NCBI RefSeq assembly: GCF_016583985.1
Contig: NZ_NRSD01000001.1
Coordinates: 481,910 to 545,909, forward strand
Length of the DNA stretch: 64,000 nt
Direction: 5' to 3'
Source of the DNA: Thiocapsa imhoffii
GTDB lineage: Bacteria > Pseudomonadota > Gammaproteobacteria > Chromatiales > Chromatiaceae
The notes beneath the pieces were generated by a model that did not search any database, was not told the origin of the DNA, and saw nothing but the letters and a program-made list of their open reading frames with translations. The translations under genes and the position numbers were made by a program. Shown piece after piece: positions 52,871-62,366 of the stretch; the stretch's first letter is position 1; each line of letters opens with the position of its first letter.

Positions 52871-53197
52871 GGGACGTTGTCCGTAGGAACTGGATCGGTT
52901 GTTGGGATCGGCCGGCCGGCCGGTGGTGAAAGCGACGGGGCGCGTGGATCACAAAGCCCCCGGCAAGCACGTCTCGATTCGGATCGGGTGCGGATTTCTC
53001 GCGAACCACCCGTCGGATCGGCGGCTTCGTCTTGCGCGTGCGATAGAATAGAGCGCGCCGAATCACAACCGCAAGAGCCGCATTGCACGATGTGTCTCGA
53101 TGGGTGCGTGAACCACCTTTGGGCGATCTTCCCGAAGCACTCAATGCTCCTGTTTCGGGCGGTTCAATGCCGCATCACCAGCTAACGGAGAGCCTCC
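52871..53197. other. Divergent intergenic region between glycosyltransferase and membrane protein
   Basis: No gene is seen in these 327 bases. The run GCCGGCCGGCCGG near 52911-52923 is a self-complementary GCCG tetranucleotide repeat. A TAGAAT at 53044-53049 could be a -10 element for the plus-strand gene but lacks a clear -35 box. Confidence 0.4.
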
Positions 53198-54667
53198 GTG
53201 TCGATTGCACCACTCCTTGGCCCGGCGTTGGCGCGCGGACCCGCTGAACTGTCTGGTGAGGGCGGTGGCCCTCTCGAGAGGGTGCGCCGCGGAGCGGTCG
53301 ATCTCGCCCTGCTCGCGGTGGTCTGCGCCTATCTCCTGACCGCTCTTGTGGGTCTGCCGCTGTTCCAGGATGGCGGCTGGTACTTCTTCAAGATCGCCAC
53401 CACCGGGCAGGTGGAACTGCCCAATCTGCGCTACACGGCGGTGCTCCCGCAGCTCCCGGCGGCATGGGCCGCGTCACGGATCGCCGATCCGGTCCTGCTA
53501 CGGCATCTGTTTGCGCTCGGCTATGTGGCCTTGCCGATCGCGTCGCTCCTGGCCTGCTGGGCCCTCGTGCGGCGCCGAGCGCCAGTGCTGTTCCTGTTCC
53601 CGCTGTTGTGGTTTCTCCTGAACCTGGTCAACTTCTCCGGCGTGTCGGAGCTGCTGTCCTGCCTCTATCTGACTTGGCCGCTGGTGCTGGCAATGCTGCT
53701 CGCGCCCGCGCGTCGTTGGGTCTGGCTGGCCGCCGCGATCGTGCCGCCCATGCTGGTTGCACTCCATCCATTAGCCTTCCTCCCGGCCTTCGCCCTGGCG
53801 CTGCTGGGCGCTGCGCTGGCCTGGCTGTTGCCGAACCTGCGGCGGATCTGGGGCGTGCTCGCGCTCTGGTCGTTGGGATCAGGGCTGTTGCGACTGGCGT
53901 GGACGCTCGTCGGCATGAACGACTACGAGCGGGGACGCCTCGAGACCGATTCCGCGATCAACTATCTGATGACCAACACCTGGGGCCAACACCTGTTGCT
54001 GATCGTGGTCTTGATGCTCGGGCTGACGCTCGGCGTCGGTCTGCTGCTGCGGGGCCGGGCGCAGGGTCTGATCCTCGGGTTCGCGCGCGTCCTTGCCGGG
54101 TTGGTGCCGGTGGTCGCGGTGCTCGTGAGTGTGGAGATCCTGAACGGGGAGGGCATCCAGCTTAAATCCGGGGTGACGTTCGTTGTTGGGCTGGCGCTGA
54201 TGGGGCTGGTCTCGGCGCTGGTGTTGGCCCCGCCGCAACTCGGCTGGTTGCAACTGCCCCGCTGGGATCCCCGGTTGCGGGGCCGCACGAGCCTGGTCAT
54301 GATCATCGCCGTCTCCATGGTCGTGCTTCTGCTCGCGAAGTCCGCGGCCTGGTGGACGGCCACCCGGGGCTTGCAGAACCTCCTGGCTGAGTCGCGGGAC
54401 GACTGCATCCATCTGAGCGCATCGGAGCCCTTCGCGCTGCAGTGGCCCTGGATGCGGATCATCGACGATTGGGTCACGCCGATGAACGCACTGGCTTTCC
54501 GTCCGCGCCTGATCCTCGACGCCGAGCGCGGCATCGAGCCGATCCCCCTGCTGCTGCGTCATGATGGCTGCGCGGTCCTAAGCCAGACCGGCAAGGTTGA
54601 ATTGGTCTCCTGGTACGTGCGCGACGTCCACAGCCTCGACCAACGCTTCGGACCGCTGAGGCGCTGA
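53198..54667 (+). CDS. Polytopic membrane protein, possible GT-C-type glycosyltransferase
   Basis: The 489-residue protein has about 10-11 membrane segments from residue 34 to 388, then a roughly 100-residue soluble C-terminal tail with two cysteines (DDCIHL, HDGCAVL). After the first helix comes a loop with FQDGGWYFFKIA, placed where GT-C enzymes carry acidic catalytic residues. This makes a glycosyltransferase plausible but not shown. I do not recognise the family. The GTG start has GGAG seven bases upstream. Pairing with the divergent GT2 gene suggests a role in a surface glycan. Confidence 0.65.
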   Translation: MSIAPLLGPALARGPAELSGEGGGPLERVRRGAVDLALLAVVCAYLLTALVGLPLFQDGGWYFFKIATTGQVELPNLRYTAVLPQLPAAWAASRIADPVLLRHLFALGYVALPIASLLACWALVRRRAPVLFLFPLLWFLLNLVNFSGVSELLSCLYLTWPLVLAMLLAPARRWVWLAAAIVPPMLVALHPLAFLPAFALALLGAALAWLLPNLRRIWGVLALWSLGSGLLRLAWTLVGMNDYERGRLETDSAINYLMTNTWGQHLLLIVVLMLGLTLGVGLLLRGRAQGLILGFARVLAGLVPVVAVLVSVEILNGEGIQLKSGVTFVVGLALMGLVSALVLAPPQLGWLQLPRWDPRLRGRTSLVMIIAVSMVVLLLAKSAAWWTATRGLQNLLAESRDDCIHLSASEPFALQWPWMRIIDDWVTPMNALAFRPRLILDAERGIEPIPLLLRHDGCAVLSQTGKVELVSWYVRDVHSLDQRFGPLRR

Positions 54668-54698
54668 TCGGTGGACTGGGCGATGAGCGCTAGGCGCT

Positions 54699-56171
54699 TC
54701 AGCGCATTTCGAATCCAGTCGTGGCGGATTCACGACGCTTGAGAATCCGCCTCACGGGTTCCGCTGGATAGACTAGTGAGACGAGGCGTTTGCGCACGCG
54801 GGTTACCAGCCCGACCCAACGCGCATCGCCGCTGTAGAGCCGATAGGGTTGGCGCGGTGCGACCAGGAGGTCGGTCGGAGGGGCCGCCCACGTCGTTGCG
54901 GCCCCGGCCATCAGCGCCGTTGCGTCATCGGCGAGCCCGAGGCGGCGAAACAGCCGCGTGAGGTCGCGTCGACTAGGTCGGTTGGGTGCGTGGTCGGCGA
55001 AGTCAGGGTGCGACGGCATCAGCTCGGCCCGTTCCGGATCGAGATCGACCAGCGACGGCAATCCACGCGCATCAATCGGGGGACTGCCATGGGCGGCGAG
55101 ATAGTGACGCGTCGCGGCGATCACGGGGAGGCGTTGGTAGAAGGTGCGCATGGCATCCCGATAACCAGGTCCACGGGCCTGGTGGAGGGCATCCTCCCAC
55201 AGTGATCCCTGGGGGAGTCCACCGCAGTTGAGCGCTTCGGAGAAACTGTCATGGCGACCTCGTAGATAGAAGACCCGCTCGGGGAAGCGCAGTTTGAGAC
55301 GAAAGATGAGGTCCATCATCAGAATCGATGAGTCCATCTCCGCGGCCTGCGCGACCCGATCCGAATGGACCGCGCTGCCGAGGATGATCAGCATGGCACT
55401 GCCCTCTGCGAGTGCGTCGAGAAAGCCATTCTGGGTCAGGATGACGAGTAGATTGTCGACTTGCGCACGCAGTTCTCCAACGACGATCGGTGTGGGACGG
55501 TGCGGCAGCATCAAGAGGCCGCCCGGGTGGCCGCGGTCGTTTAAGGTGCGGTAGGGCTCCCGGGCCATCAGGTCGTTCACCTGCCGGATCAACTCCGCCG
55601 CGTCAGCGCGCGCTAAGGGTTCGATTGGCCCACCGAGCAGTTGGCCCAGGCGCTCGAGACCGCGCCAGCGCCAGCGCGCCATGCGCTCGCTGAGATCGCG
55701 CGCCGTGAGCGGGGCGACACAGGTGGGCGCCCGCGACTTGTTCTTGAGCGTGAGCCCGTTGGGGGTGAGTTTCAGACGCAGATGGCGAGCATCAACGCCG
55801 CGGGGGTAGTGCAGCAGGTGTTGCTGCAGCGGGTCCTCTCGCCCCAGCGTCAGGGCGTCACCTGGGTGAATGCGGATGAAGCCACTGATCTCGGAAAAGA
55901 AGGTCTGGGGGTCGACGAGTAAGTAGTCACCGCGATGCCCGAACTGTCCGGTGGCGTCTTGCACCAATTCGGGATAGAGATGAAGCCGGTAGCCTGGCGG
56001 GCCACCGAGGAGGATCTGCAATGGGAGCGGTGGCGCAGGCAGTGAAATGGCGGTCTTGCCCAGTCGCCGTGATCCGCGCAGATCGAGGTCCGAACACTCC
56101 GCGTGCTGACGTGTCCGGTCGCGAAACTGCCTGAGAAAATCTGAGTTCGGAGTGACAATCGGCGCGGGCAT
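54699..56171 (-). CDS. FHA-like domain fused to a degenerate PPP-family phosphatase domain
   Basis: This is a 490-residue cytoplasmic protein. Residues about 97-155 look like an FHA fold: PGDALTLGRED then YPRGVDARHLRLKL and GLTLKNKSRAPT. The usual phosphothreonine-contacting Ser is replaced, SxxH reading DARH. Residues about 228-375 match metallophosphatases of the PP1/PP2A (PPP) fold, with MDLIFRLKLRFPERVFYLRG strongly conserved. The four metal/catalytic motifs are altered: GDxHGQ is GELRAQ (232-237), GDxVxxx is GSAVHSD (265-271), RGNHD is RGRHD (304-308), and HxGPP is HGSPP (361-365). It is probably a non-catalytic binding protein. AGGA precedes the ATG at 56171; the longer open frame upstream is antisense to the next gene. 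Confidence 0.7.
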   Translation of the reverse strand: MPAPIVTPNSDFLRQFRDRTRQHAECSDLDLRGSRRLGKTAISLPAPPLPLQILLGGPPGYRLHLYPELVQDATGQFGHRGDYLLVDPQTFFSEISGFIRIHPGDALTLGREDPLQQHLLHYPRGVDARHLRLKLTPNGLTLKNKSRAPTCVAPLTARDLSERMARWRWRGLERLGQLLGGPIEPLARADAAELIRQVNDLMAREPYRTLNDRGHPGGLLMLPHRPTPIVVGELRAQVDNLLVILTQNGFLDALAEGSAMLIILGSAVHSDRVAQAAEMDSSILMMDLIFRLKLRFPERVFYLRGRHDSFSEALNCGGLPQGSLWEDALHQARGPGYRDAMRTFYQRLPVIAATRHYLAAHGSPPIDARGLPSLVDLDPERAELMPSHPDFADHAPNRPSRRDLTRLFRRLGLADDATALMAGAATTWAAPPTDLLVAPRQPYRLYSGDARWVGLVTRVRKRLVSLVYPAEPVRRILKRRESATTGFEMR

Positions 56172-56333
56172 GCGTAGTCCTGTCGACGGGATCCTCTCGC
56201 CATTGTGACCAGACCTCCAACGGCCTGTCACAGGGCTGGCAGCAACCAGTCCCGAGGGGAGAGACGCGCGCAGCGCCACCGCACCGCTGCGATCGGTACG
56301 CTGGGTGCGAATTCTCGAACATGAGGGGTTGAG

Positions 56334-57734
56334 ATGAAGACACTCACCAGTCGATTGCGGATCGGGGAAAAGATTGCGCTTGGCTTTGGTTTGGTCATTC
56401 TGATCTTCCTGGGTGTGATCCTGCACGATCAACGGACCCTGACGCGACTTGCGGCCGATTATGAACGCTTGCACCAGGTTTTCGGCGCACGTCAATCCTT
56501 TGCGTTTGGCATCGCACGCAACATGACTGCGATGCGGCAGGCGGAGGCGAGCTTCCGACTCCACCCCGAACTCACAGCGGCCATGGAGGTGGCAGCTTCT
56601 GGCCGTGGGCTTGCGGATGAGACGTTGGCATTGGGACGACTCGACTCGTCCTCGGCACGCACCGCCACAGAGATCCAGTGGCTCACCCGCGATTATCTGC
56701 TGCGCTTTGTGGCTCTCCTCGATGCCTGGGTGATCAGGGGGCTGGATGAGAACCGTGGCTTGCAGGGGCAGTTTCGGCACAGTGCCCATGCGCTGGAGGC
56801 GGCCGCAATGGGCTTGACGCGGGAGTCGTGGGATACAGCCGATGGGCTGGCGCTCGACATCCTGCAGTTGCGGCGTCGTGAAAAGGACTATCTGCTGCGC
56901 GGGGGCGATGACTATGTCGCGATGGTCGATCAGATCCTGGCGCAGCTCGCCCAACGACTCGACGAGATGAGGGTGCCGGAGATCCAGGGCATGCTCGCGG
57001 AGCGGTTGCGCACCTACGATGAATCTTTTCACGCCTTGGTCGAACAGAACCGTCGGATTGCAGTGCTGGGGCGGGAGATGGATGCCGCCGCCGCACGCAT
57101 CACCCCACTGGTCGAGGCGAACCTCGAACTGGCCCGCGCCGAGCTGACGGCGATGACGGCGCGGTGGAGCGCGGACGCGCGCGCGCAGGGCCGGCTGAAT
57201 CTTCTGATCGCGTTCGGGGCCACCGGCGCGGGCCTGATCTTCGCCGTGTGGATCAGCCTGCGACTTGCCCGGACGTTACGCCGTTTCGCGCGCCTGCTCG
57301 ATCGCTTGGTCACGGAGACGCCAGGGGAGCGTATTCCCGTCACGCGTGGGGCGCGTGACGAGGTCGAGCTCATGGCCCGCTCACTGAACACCCTGGCTGA
57401 TCATAAGGCGACCTTTGTTGATTGGTGGCGTGTCGCAATGCGCGAGGCGGTGGCTCTGCGTGATGTGAATCGGCTGACCGCCGGTGCACCCGCTCATGAA
57501 GAGCTCTTGGAATTACGCCAGGCGATCGCGGGGCGGGAGACTCTGATGAAGCAGTTTGGCGAGGATCTCGGGTTGCAACTCGCACGCGTCCAGACTGTCG
57601 TCGAACGTCTAGACTGTTCGCAGCGTCAGCGGCCATGGCTTGATCGACAGGATTGCGAGGTCCTGAGCGCGGCGGCGCTGCGTCTGGCGGTTCTGGCGCA
57701 CATCCTCGAGGCGGACACGCCCGCTTCAGGGTAG
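56334..57734 (+). CDS. HBM-HAMP membrane sensor without recognisable output domain
   Basis: The 466-residue protein has membrane helix 1 (about 14-30), a roughly 255-residue periplasmic helical-bimodular (HBM) sensor containing LRRREKDYLLR (179-189), the family hallmark, membrane helix 2 (289-309), and a HAMP segment (about 310-362). HBM domains in chemoreceptors and histidine kinases bind small organic acids. After HAMP only about 100 residues remain: a helical stretch with HEELLELRQAIAGRE, and a Cys-containing tail. There is no methyl-accepting signalling hairpin, kinase or GGDEF domain. Its 3' end overlaps the next, convergent gene by nine bases. Confidence 0.75.
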   Translation: MKTLTSRLRIGEKIALGFGLVILIFLGVILHDQRTLTRLAADYERLHQVFGARQSFAFGIARNMTAMRQAEASFRLHPELTAAMEVAASGRGLADETLALGRLDSSSARTATEIQWLTRDYLLRFVALLDAWVIRGLDENRGLQGQFRHSAHALEAAAMGLTRESWDTADGLALDILQLRRREKDYLLRGGDDYVAMVDQILAQLAQRLDEMRVPEIQGMLAERLRTYDESFHALVEQNRRIAVLGREMDAAAARITPLVEANLELARAELTAMTARWSADARAQGRLNLLIAFGATGAGLIFAVWISLRLARTLRRFARLLDRLVTETPGERIPVTRGARDEVELMARSLNTLADHKATFVDWWRVAMREAVALRDVNRLTAGAPAHEELLELRQAIAGRETLMKQFGEDLGLQLARVQTVVERLDCSQRQRPWLDRQDCEVLSAAALRLAVLAHILEADTPASG

Positions 57735-58214
57735 CGCCTCGACGGTCCGCATCATCTCGTCATAGCGCGCGCGCAGTTGAGCGGGCAATTCCGAGTCCTT
57801 CACCCCGGCGCAACCACCGCGCTCACTGAGCATCTCCATGAACTCCCGTTGCAGTCGTTCCTGAACGCGACGGTAGTTGCGCTCCGGGAAGAGATCGTCC
57901 TGCACGCGCAGCACCGTGATCCGTTGCCGGCTGGCGATCAGCTTATTGAGGTTCTCGGTCCGCCGGTTGGATCCGTCGCTGCGGCAGCGAGCGTGATACA
58001 GATCGAGCGCGTAGGCAGCCTCGACCGCCTCAACCAAGATCGCCTGGGTTTGCTCGTCGAGTGGACGTGCGTGCGCCTCACCGGCGCCTGCGATGGTCAG
58101 CGCCGCGATCGCCAGATACAGCCATGTCGCTAGGAGCCCCGCGTGGGGATGCGGCCTTGAGTCCGGCATCTGTCGTTGCGTGCGGCGGGCGCTGGCGGTG
58201 TCTGTGTGCATCAT
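57726..58214 (-). CDS. Small exported protein, function unknown
   Basis: I do not recognise this 162-residue protein. A long N-region is followed by a hydrophobic segment, LLATWLYLAIAALTIAGAGEAHA (about 27-49), that looks like a signal peptide cut at AHA/RP. The mature 110 residues are helical and charged, with two cysteines (ARCRSDG, GGCAGVKDSELP). It ends in RARYDEMMRTVEALP. The ATG at 58214 is preceded by CAGGA. It shares nine bases with the end of the HBM sensor gene and may be functionally linked. Confidence 0.6.
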   Translation of the reverse strand: MMHTDTASARRTQRQMPDSRPHPHAGLLATWLYLAIAALTIAGAGEAHARPLDEQTQAILVEAVEAAYALDLYHARCRSDGSNRRTENLNKLIASRQRITVLRVQDDLFPERNYRRVQERLQREFMEMLSERGGCAGVKDSELPAQLRARYDEMMRTVEALP

Positions 58215-58249
58215 CTGGCGACGATCCTGAGTTGCGTCCACGTGGCCTT

Positions 58250-58963
58250 TCAACTGCGACCATAGACCGGGATGGCGGCACCGGTCACGCCCCGCGCCGC
58301 CGCGGAAGACAAGAAGAGAATCACGTCCGCAATGGCGTCTAATGGGACCCAGGTTGCGTGGTTGGCATCCGGCATGGCCGCGCGATTCTGCGGCGTGTCG
58401 ATGGTTCCGGGGAGGATGCAGTTCACCGTGATGCCCTGGTGCTTCAGCTCTTCCGACAGACTCTCGGTCAATGTGATCACGGCGGCCTTGGATGCGCAAT
58501 AGGGCGCCATGTGACCCACACCATGCTTGGCCGCTCGCGCGGAAACGTTCAGGATTCGACCGCTACCGGACTCCAGCAACACCGGGATCACGGCACGGCA
58601 ACAATTGAACAGACTGCGCAGATTCAGGTCCATCATGAAGTCCCACTGGGCATCCGTGGTCTCGTGTACCGCGGGTCCCATGTCAAACCCCCCGGCAATA
58701 TTCGCGATCACATCGAGACGCTGGAATCGCTGCCTGACGGCCTCGACCATCGCCGAAACGGCGGTCGGATCCAGCAGATCGGTTGCGAAGATCTCGAACT
58801 GGCCGTCTTTAGGGAGGGTGTCGCGAGCCGCTTGCAGTGCCTGCTGATCCTTGTCCACCAGGGCGAGCCGCGCACCCTCGCGGGCGAAGGCGACCGCCGT
58901 CGCGCGTCCGAGATTTCCCGCGGCACCGGTGATAAATACAGTCTTGTCAGCGAATGCTTGCAC
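58250..58963 (-). CDS. Short-chain dehydrogenase/reductase
   Basis: This 237-residue classical SDR has cofactor motif TGAAGNLG near 12-19, an Asp after the second strand (ALVDKD) suggesting NAD+ preference, NIAGGF, the catalytic Ser in NVSARAAK, and YCASKAAVITLTES with the Tyr-Lys pair. It ends in VTGAAIPVYGRS. I use the GTG at 58963, which has GAGGAG about eight bases upstream. The open frame 67 codons further lacks similarity. The substrate is unknown. Confidence 0.83.
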   Translation of the reverse strand: MQAFADKTVFITGAAGNLGRATAVAFAREGARLALVDKDQQALQAARDTLPKDGQFEIFATDLLDPTAVSAMVEAVRQRFQRLDVIANIAGGFDMGPAVHETTDAQWDFMMDLNLRSLFNCCRAVIPVLLESGSGRILNVSARAAKHGVGHMAPYCASKAAVITLTESLSEELKHQGITVNCILPGTIDTPQNRAAMPDANHATWVPLDAIADVILFLSSAAARGVTGAAIPVYGRS

Positions 58964-59353
58964 GAGCCCGTCTCCTCTAGTCAGTTGGGTTGAGCCGTTG
59001 GGTGAACGTCTGGTCGAAGAGGTTGGGGTTTCGAGGATGATCGCCAAGGCGACGCTTGCGGATTCCGAGCGTGGTCCAGACCGTACGAGGGACCTGCCGT
59101 GCGGAAGGATCTCCGTATCGGACAGTGCGCACGCCGGAAGGGGTTTGAGTTGGAGCGGTTCCAAACTTGCCGAGACCTCCCGGGGTCCTATTCAAACCGA
59201 TCCGGGTGATTCGGGCACCGTCATGCGAGCGGTCCGCCTTGTCTGTATACTTTGCGACGTGAGCCAATCAATGCACCTCAGACATCACGATGACCGGAAC
59301 CTTGCCCGAGCGACCATGCCGGTTCTTGTCCATCCCCGCGCGCTGGAGGAACG
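58964..59353. other. Divergent intergenic region between SDR gene and lapB
   Basis: I see no gene in these 390 bases. A TATACT near 59247 could be a -10 box for lapB, without a clear -35. The lapA and ihfB genes that precede lapB in E. coli are absent. Confidence 0.4.
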
Positions 59354-60556
59354 GTGATCGAACTGCTGTTCCTGCTCTTACCGGTCGCCGCGGCGTCGGG
59401 CTGGTGGGTTGCGCAACGAGGAGCGCGGCGTCCGAGCGTACCCTTGCGTCCCACGCACCCAGCATTGCTGCGAGGATTGAACGATCTCCTCGCGGAGGAG
59501 CCGGACAAGGCGATCGACACCTTTCTCGAACTGGTCGAAGTGAACGACGATACCGTCGAAACCCACTTGGCGCTGGGCAATCTCTTTCGGCGTCGGGGTG
59601 AGGTTGATCGGGCGATCCGGATCCATCAAAACCTCATCGCTCACCAGCGGCTCGGTGCGGAACAACGAGGCGATGCCTTGTTCGAGCTCGGTCAGGATTA
59701 TCTGCGCGCGGGACTGCTCGATCGCGCCGAGGCACTATTCGAGGAACTCGTTGGGTTGGGATTCCACCGTCAGCGGGCATTGGAGTCGCTGCGCGACATC
59801 TACGAACAAGAGCGCGATTGGGGCCGGTGCCTTGAGGTTGCGGAATTGCTTAAGCCGATCAGCGAGCAGCCCATGGCTGTTGCGATCGCGCAATATCACT
59901 GCGAACTCGCCGAAGAGGCGCGCCGCTCCGGAGATCCGCAGCGGGCGAAGCAGCATCTGGAGCAGGCGCGCGAGGCTGATCCCGAGTGTGTGCGCGCCAC
60001 GATGCTCGAGGGCAACGCGGTGCTCGAGGACGGTGATCCCGAGCGGGCGCTGGAACTCTTCATGCACGTGGCGGCGCAGCGCGCATCCTATGTCCCCGAG
60101 ATCCTGCCGGCCTTGATCGAGGCACTCCGCCGCATGGGGCGTCATGATTTGCCGGCGATCCTTGAGGATCTGGCGCAGCGTCACTCGAGCCCCGCCTTGG
60201 TGCTGAGTCTCAGCGATGTCGTGGCCGAGACGCGCGGGCGGGATGCCGCGATGGATCTGCTCACCGACTATCTGACGCGTTATGCTGACCTGGCGGCGCT
60301 TGAGCGTCTTCTGCAGTGGCTGGCCGAAGCTCACCCGGACGCTGATGAGCGCGCACGCCACCGGGCTGCGGTGGCACTGGAGGTCACCCGTCATCTCCTG
60401 GTACGCCAACCCGTCTACCAATGCGACCACTGTGGATTCCAGGCGCGCTCGCTGTTCTGGCAATGTCCGAGTTGTCGCTGCTGGGGGTGTGTCGTGCCCG
60501 TGCAACCCGAGCCGATCATCGGGGATGAGGTCTTGCACGAGCGGCGACTGGCCTGA
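59354..60556 (+). CDS. lapB: Lipopolysaccharide assembly protein LapB (YciM)
   Basis: LapB recruits FtsH to degrade LpxC and so sets lipopolysaccharide synthesis. The 400-residue protein has one N-terminal membrane helix ([18 protein letters not shown]) and TPR repeats across about 65-340. The C-terminal rubredoxin-like metal site has CDHCGF and CPSCRCWGC. The GTG start follows GGAGGA at unusually short spacing. It is next to pyrF as in E. coli. Confidence 0.93.
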   Translation: MIELLFLLLPVAAASGWWVAQRGARRPSVPLRPTHPALLRGLNDLLAEEPDKAIDTFLELVEVNDDTVETHLALGNLFRRRGEVDRAIRIHQNLIAHQRLGAEQRGDALFELGQDYLRAGLLDRAEALFEELVGLGFHRQRALESLRDIYEQERDWGRCLEVAELLKPISEQPMAVAIAQYHCELAEEARRSGDPQRAKQHLEQAREADPECVRATMLEGNAVLEDGDPERALELFMHVAAQRASYVPEILPALIEALRRMGRHDLPAILEDLAQRHSSPALVLSLSDVVAETRGRDAAMDLLTDYLTRYADLAALERLLQWLAEAHPDADERARHRAAVALEVTRHLLVRQPVYQCDHCGFQARSLFWQCPSCRCWGCVVPVQPEPIIGDEVLHERRLA

Positions 60557-60594
60557 ACACTCGCCGGAGCATGCGAATCTTGAGGAAGACCGAG

Positions 60595-61293
60595 ATGTCA
60601 GGAACCAAACCCATTATCGTGGCGCTCGATTTTTCTGACGAGTCGCTGGCCCTCGACCTGATCGAACGCCTTGACCCCTCCGCCTGCCGCGTCAAAGTTG
60701 GCAAAGAACTGTTCACGCGAGCCGGACCGGGCCTCGTCGAGGCCCTCCAGGTGCGTGGTTTCGAGGTGTTCCTCGATCTGAAATACCACGACATTCCCAA
60801 TACGGTCGCGGGCGCCTGTGCCGTGGCGGCGGATCTGGGGGTCTGGATGGTGAATCTGCACATTATGGGCGGTGCACGCATGATTGCGGCGGCCCGGGAA
60901 CGGCTCGAGCGCGTGACACGGCCTCCCTTGTTGGTCGGTGTGACCCTGTTGACGAGTCTGACCGGCGATGATTTGGCTGCGGTCGGATGTCCGGGCGATC
61001 CGCTCGAGCGTGTCCTGGCGCTCGCTGCCCTTGGTCATGCCGCGGGTCTCGACGGTATCGTCTGCTCGCCACGCGAGGCGGCTGCGGTGCGCGCGGTCGA
61101 GGGGGCCGGGTTTCGGTTGGTCACGCCTGGCATCAGACCCGCGGGAGGGGTTGCCGATGACCAGCGGCGGGTCATGACGCCGCGTGAGGCGTTGGCCGCC
61201 GGCGCCGACGATCTCGTCATCGGGCGGCCCATTACCGCGGCGGCTGATCCCTTGGCCGCGCTGCGCGCCATTGAGGCGGACTTGGCCGTGTGA
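60595..61293 (+). CDS. pyrF: Orotidine 5'-phosphate decarboxylase
   Basis: PyrF makes UMP from OMP, the last step of pyrimidine synthesis. The 232-residue protein has [21 protein letters not shown], the catalytic [13 protein letters not shown], and the phosphate-binding TPGIRP and [12 protein letters not shown]. The ATG at 60595 fits family length; an ATG eight codons earlier is less likely. Together with carAB it accounts for two of the pyrimidine-pathway steps in the window. Confidence 0.95.
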   Translation: MSGTKPIIVALDFSDESLALDLIERLDPSACRVKVGKELFTRAGPGLVEALQVRGFEVFLDLKYHDIPNTVAGACAVAADLGVWMVNLHIMGGARMIAAARERLERVTRPPLLVGVTLLTSLTGDDLAAVGCPGDPLERVLALAALGHAAGLDGIVCSPREAAAVRAVEGAGFRLVTPGIRPAGGVADDQRRVMTPREALAAGADDLVIGRPITAAADPLAALRAIEADLAV

Positions 61294-61453
61294 CGGCGCG
61301 CCGCGAAGGGATCTGAGGTCATGGCTGCTCCGTTCAGTGAACGGCTGCACCCTATGGGATACGTTTGACGGCTCGGTTACGGAGCATGGGTTCACGCCGG
61401 CGTGGATGCGGCGGCGTGGCCGAAGACTGGATTCAATCGGAGGAGATAGCGCG

Positions 61454-62329
61454 ATGGCGAAAGTGCGAAAGGCCGTATTCCCGGTGGCCGGGCTTGGGAC
61501 CCGGTTCTTGCCCGCGACCAAGGCGAGTCCCAAAGAAATGATGTCGGTGGTCGATAAGCCGTTGATTCAGTATGCTGCTGAAGAGGCCGAGGACGCCGGT
61601 ATCACCCAGCTGGTCTTCATCACGGGTCGGAACAAGCGTTCGATCGAGGATCACTTCGATAAAGCCTATGAATTGGAGTCGGAACTGGCGGAGGCAGGCA
61701 AGCAACACCTGCTCAATATCGTTCAGAACGTCATGCCGCCGAGTGTGACCTGCATCTATGTGCGCCAAGCCGAGGCGCTTGGGCTGGGCCACGCGGTCTT
61801 GTGCGCCAAAGCCGTGGTCGGGGACGAGCCCTTCGTGGTGATCTTAGCCGATGACTTGATTCGCTCACACACCAAGGGCGTCGTCGAGCAGATGATCGAT
61901 GTGTATGAGCGCTACGGCTGCAGCGTCTTGAGTGTCCAGGAGGTCGCACATGAGGACACCAATAAATACGGTATCGTGAAGGTCGAGCCGGGTCAGGATG
62001 GCGAAATGCGCGTCGTTGGGATCGTCGAAAAACCCGCCCCCGCGGATGCCCCGTCAAACTTGGCAGTGGTGGGTCGCTATCTCCTGACGCCGCGGATCTT
62101 CGAAAAGCTCGAGCAGACGCGCGCGGGAACCGGTGACGAGATCCAGTTAACAGATGCCATCGCGGCATTGCTCGCGGATGAGCCCGTGATTGCCTATCCG
62201 TTCGAGGGCAAGCGTTACGATTGTGGCAGCAAGCTCGGTTTTCTTGAGGCCAACGTCGAGTTTGGCCTGGCCCATCCTGAGGTTGGCGAACGCTTCTCGT
62301 CCTATCTGCGTGCCTTTAGCCAAGAGTGA
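61454..62329 (+). CDS. galU: UTP-glucose-1-phosphate uridylyltransferase
   Basis: GalU makes UDP-glucose from UTP and glucose 1-phosphate, feeding surface polysaccharides. The 291-residue protein has [20 protein letters not shown], the active-site [38 protein letters not shown] and [21 protein letters not shown] lies before the ATG at 61454. The frame upstream overlaps pyrF and is not coding. Substrate supply links it to the phosphohexomutase at 7.2 kb. Confidence 0.94.
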   Translation: MAKVRKAVFPVAGLGTRFLPATKASPKEMMSVVDKPLIQYAAEEAEDAGITQLVFITGRNKRSIEDHFDKAYELESELAEAGKQHLLNIVQNVMPPSVTCIYVRQAEALGLGHAVLCAKAVVGDEPFVVILADDLIRSHTKGVVEQMIDVYERYGCSVLSVQEVAHEDTNKYGIVKVEPGQDGEMRVVGIVEKPAPADAPSNLAVVGRYLLTPRIFEKLEQTRAGTGDEIQLTDAIAALLADEPVIAYPFEGKRYDCGSKLGFLEANVEFGLAHPEVGERFSSYLRAFSQE

Positions 62330-62366
62330 TGCCGGTCGCTGCCTCCGTGGTGGCGGACGCGCGCGG

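Noticed and set aside
54699..56171. Active serine/threonine phosphatase annotation
   Set aside because: The fold similarity is clear, but aspartate, histidine and asparagine metal ligands are replaced at separate motifs, so catalysis should not be assumed.
56172..57032. A 287-codon N-terminal extension of the FHA/PPP protein
   Set aside because: It runs antisense through the HBM sensor gene. The ATG at 56171 with AGGA is a better start and the domain similarity begins inside it.
61184..61453. An upstream extension of GalU
   Set aside because: It overlaps pyrF in another frame. The ATG at 61454 has GGAGGA and matches the family start.
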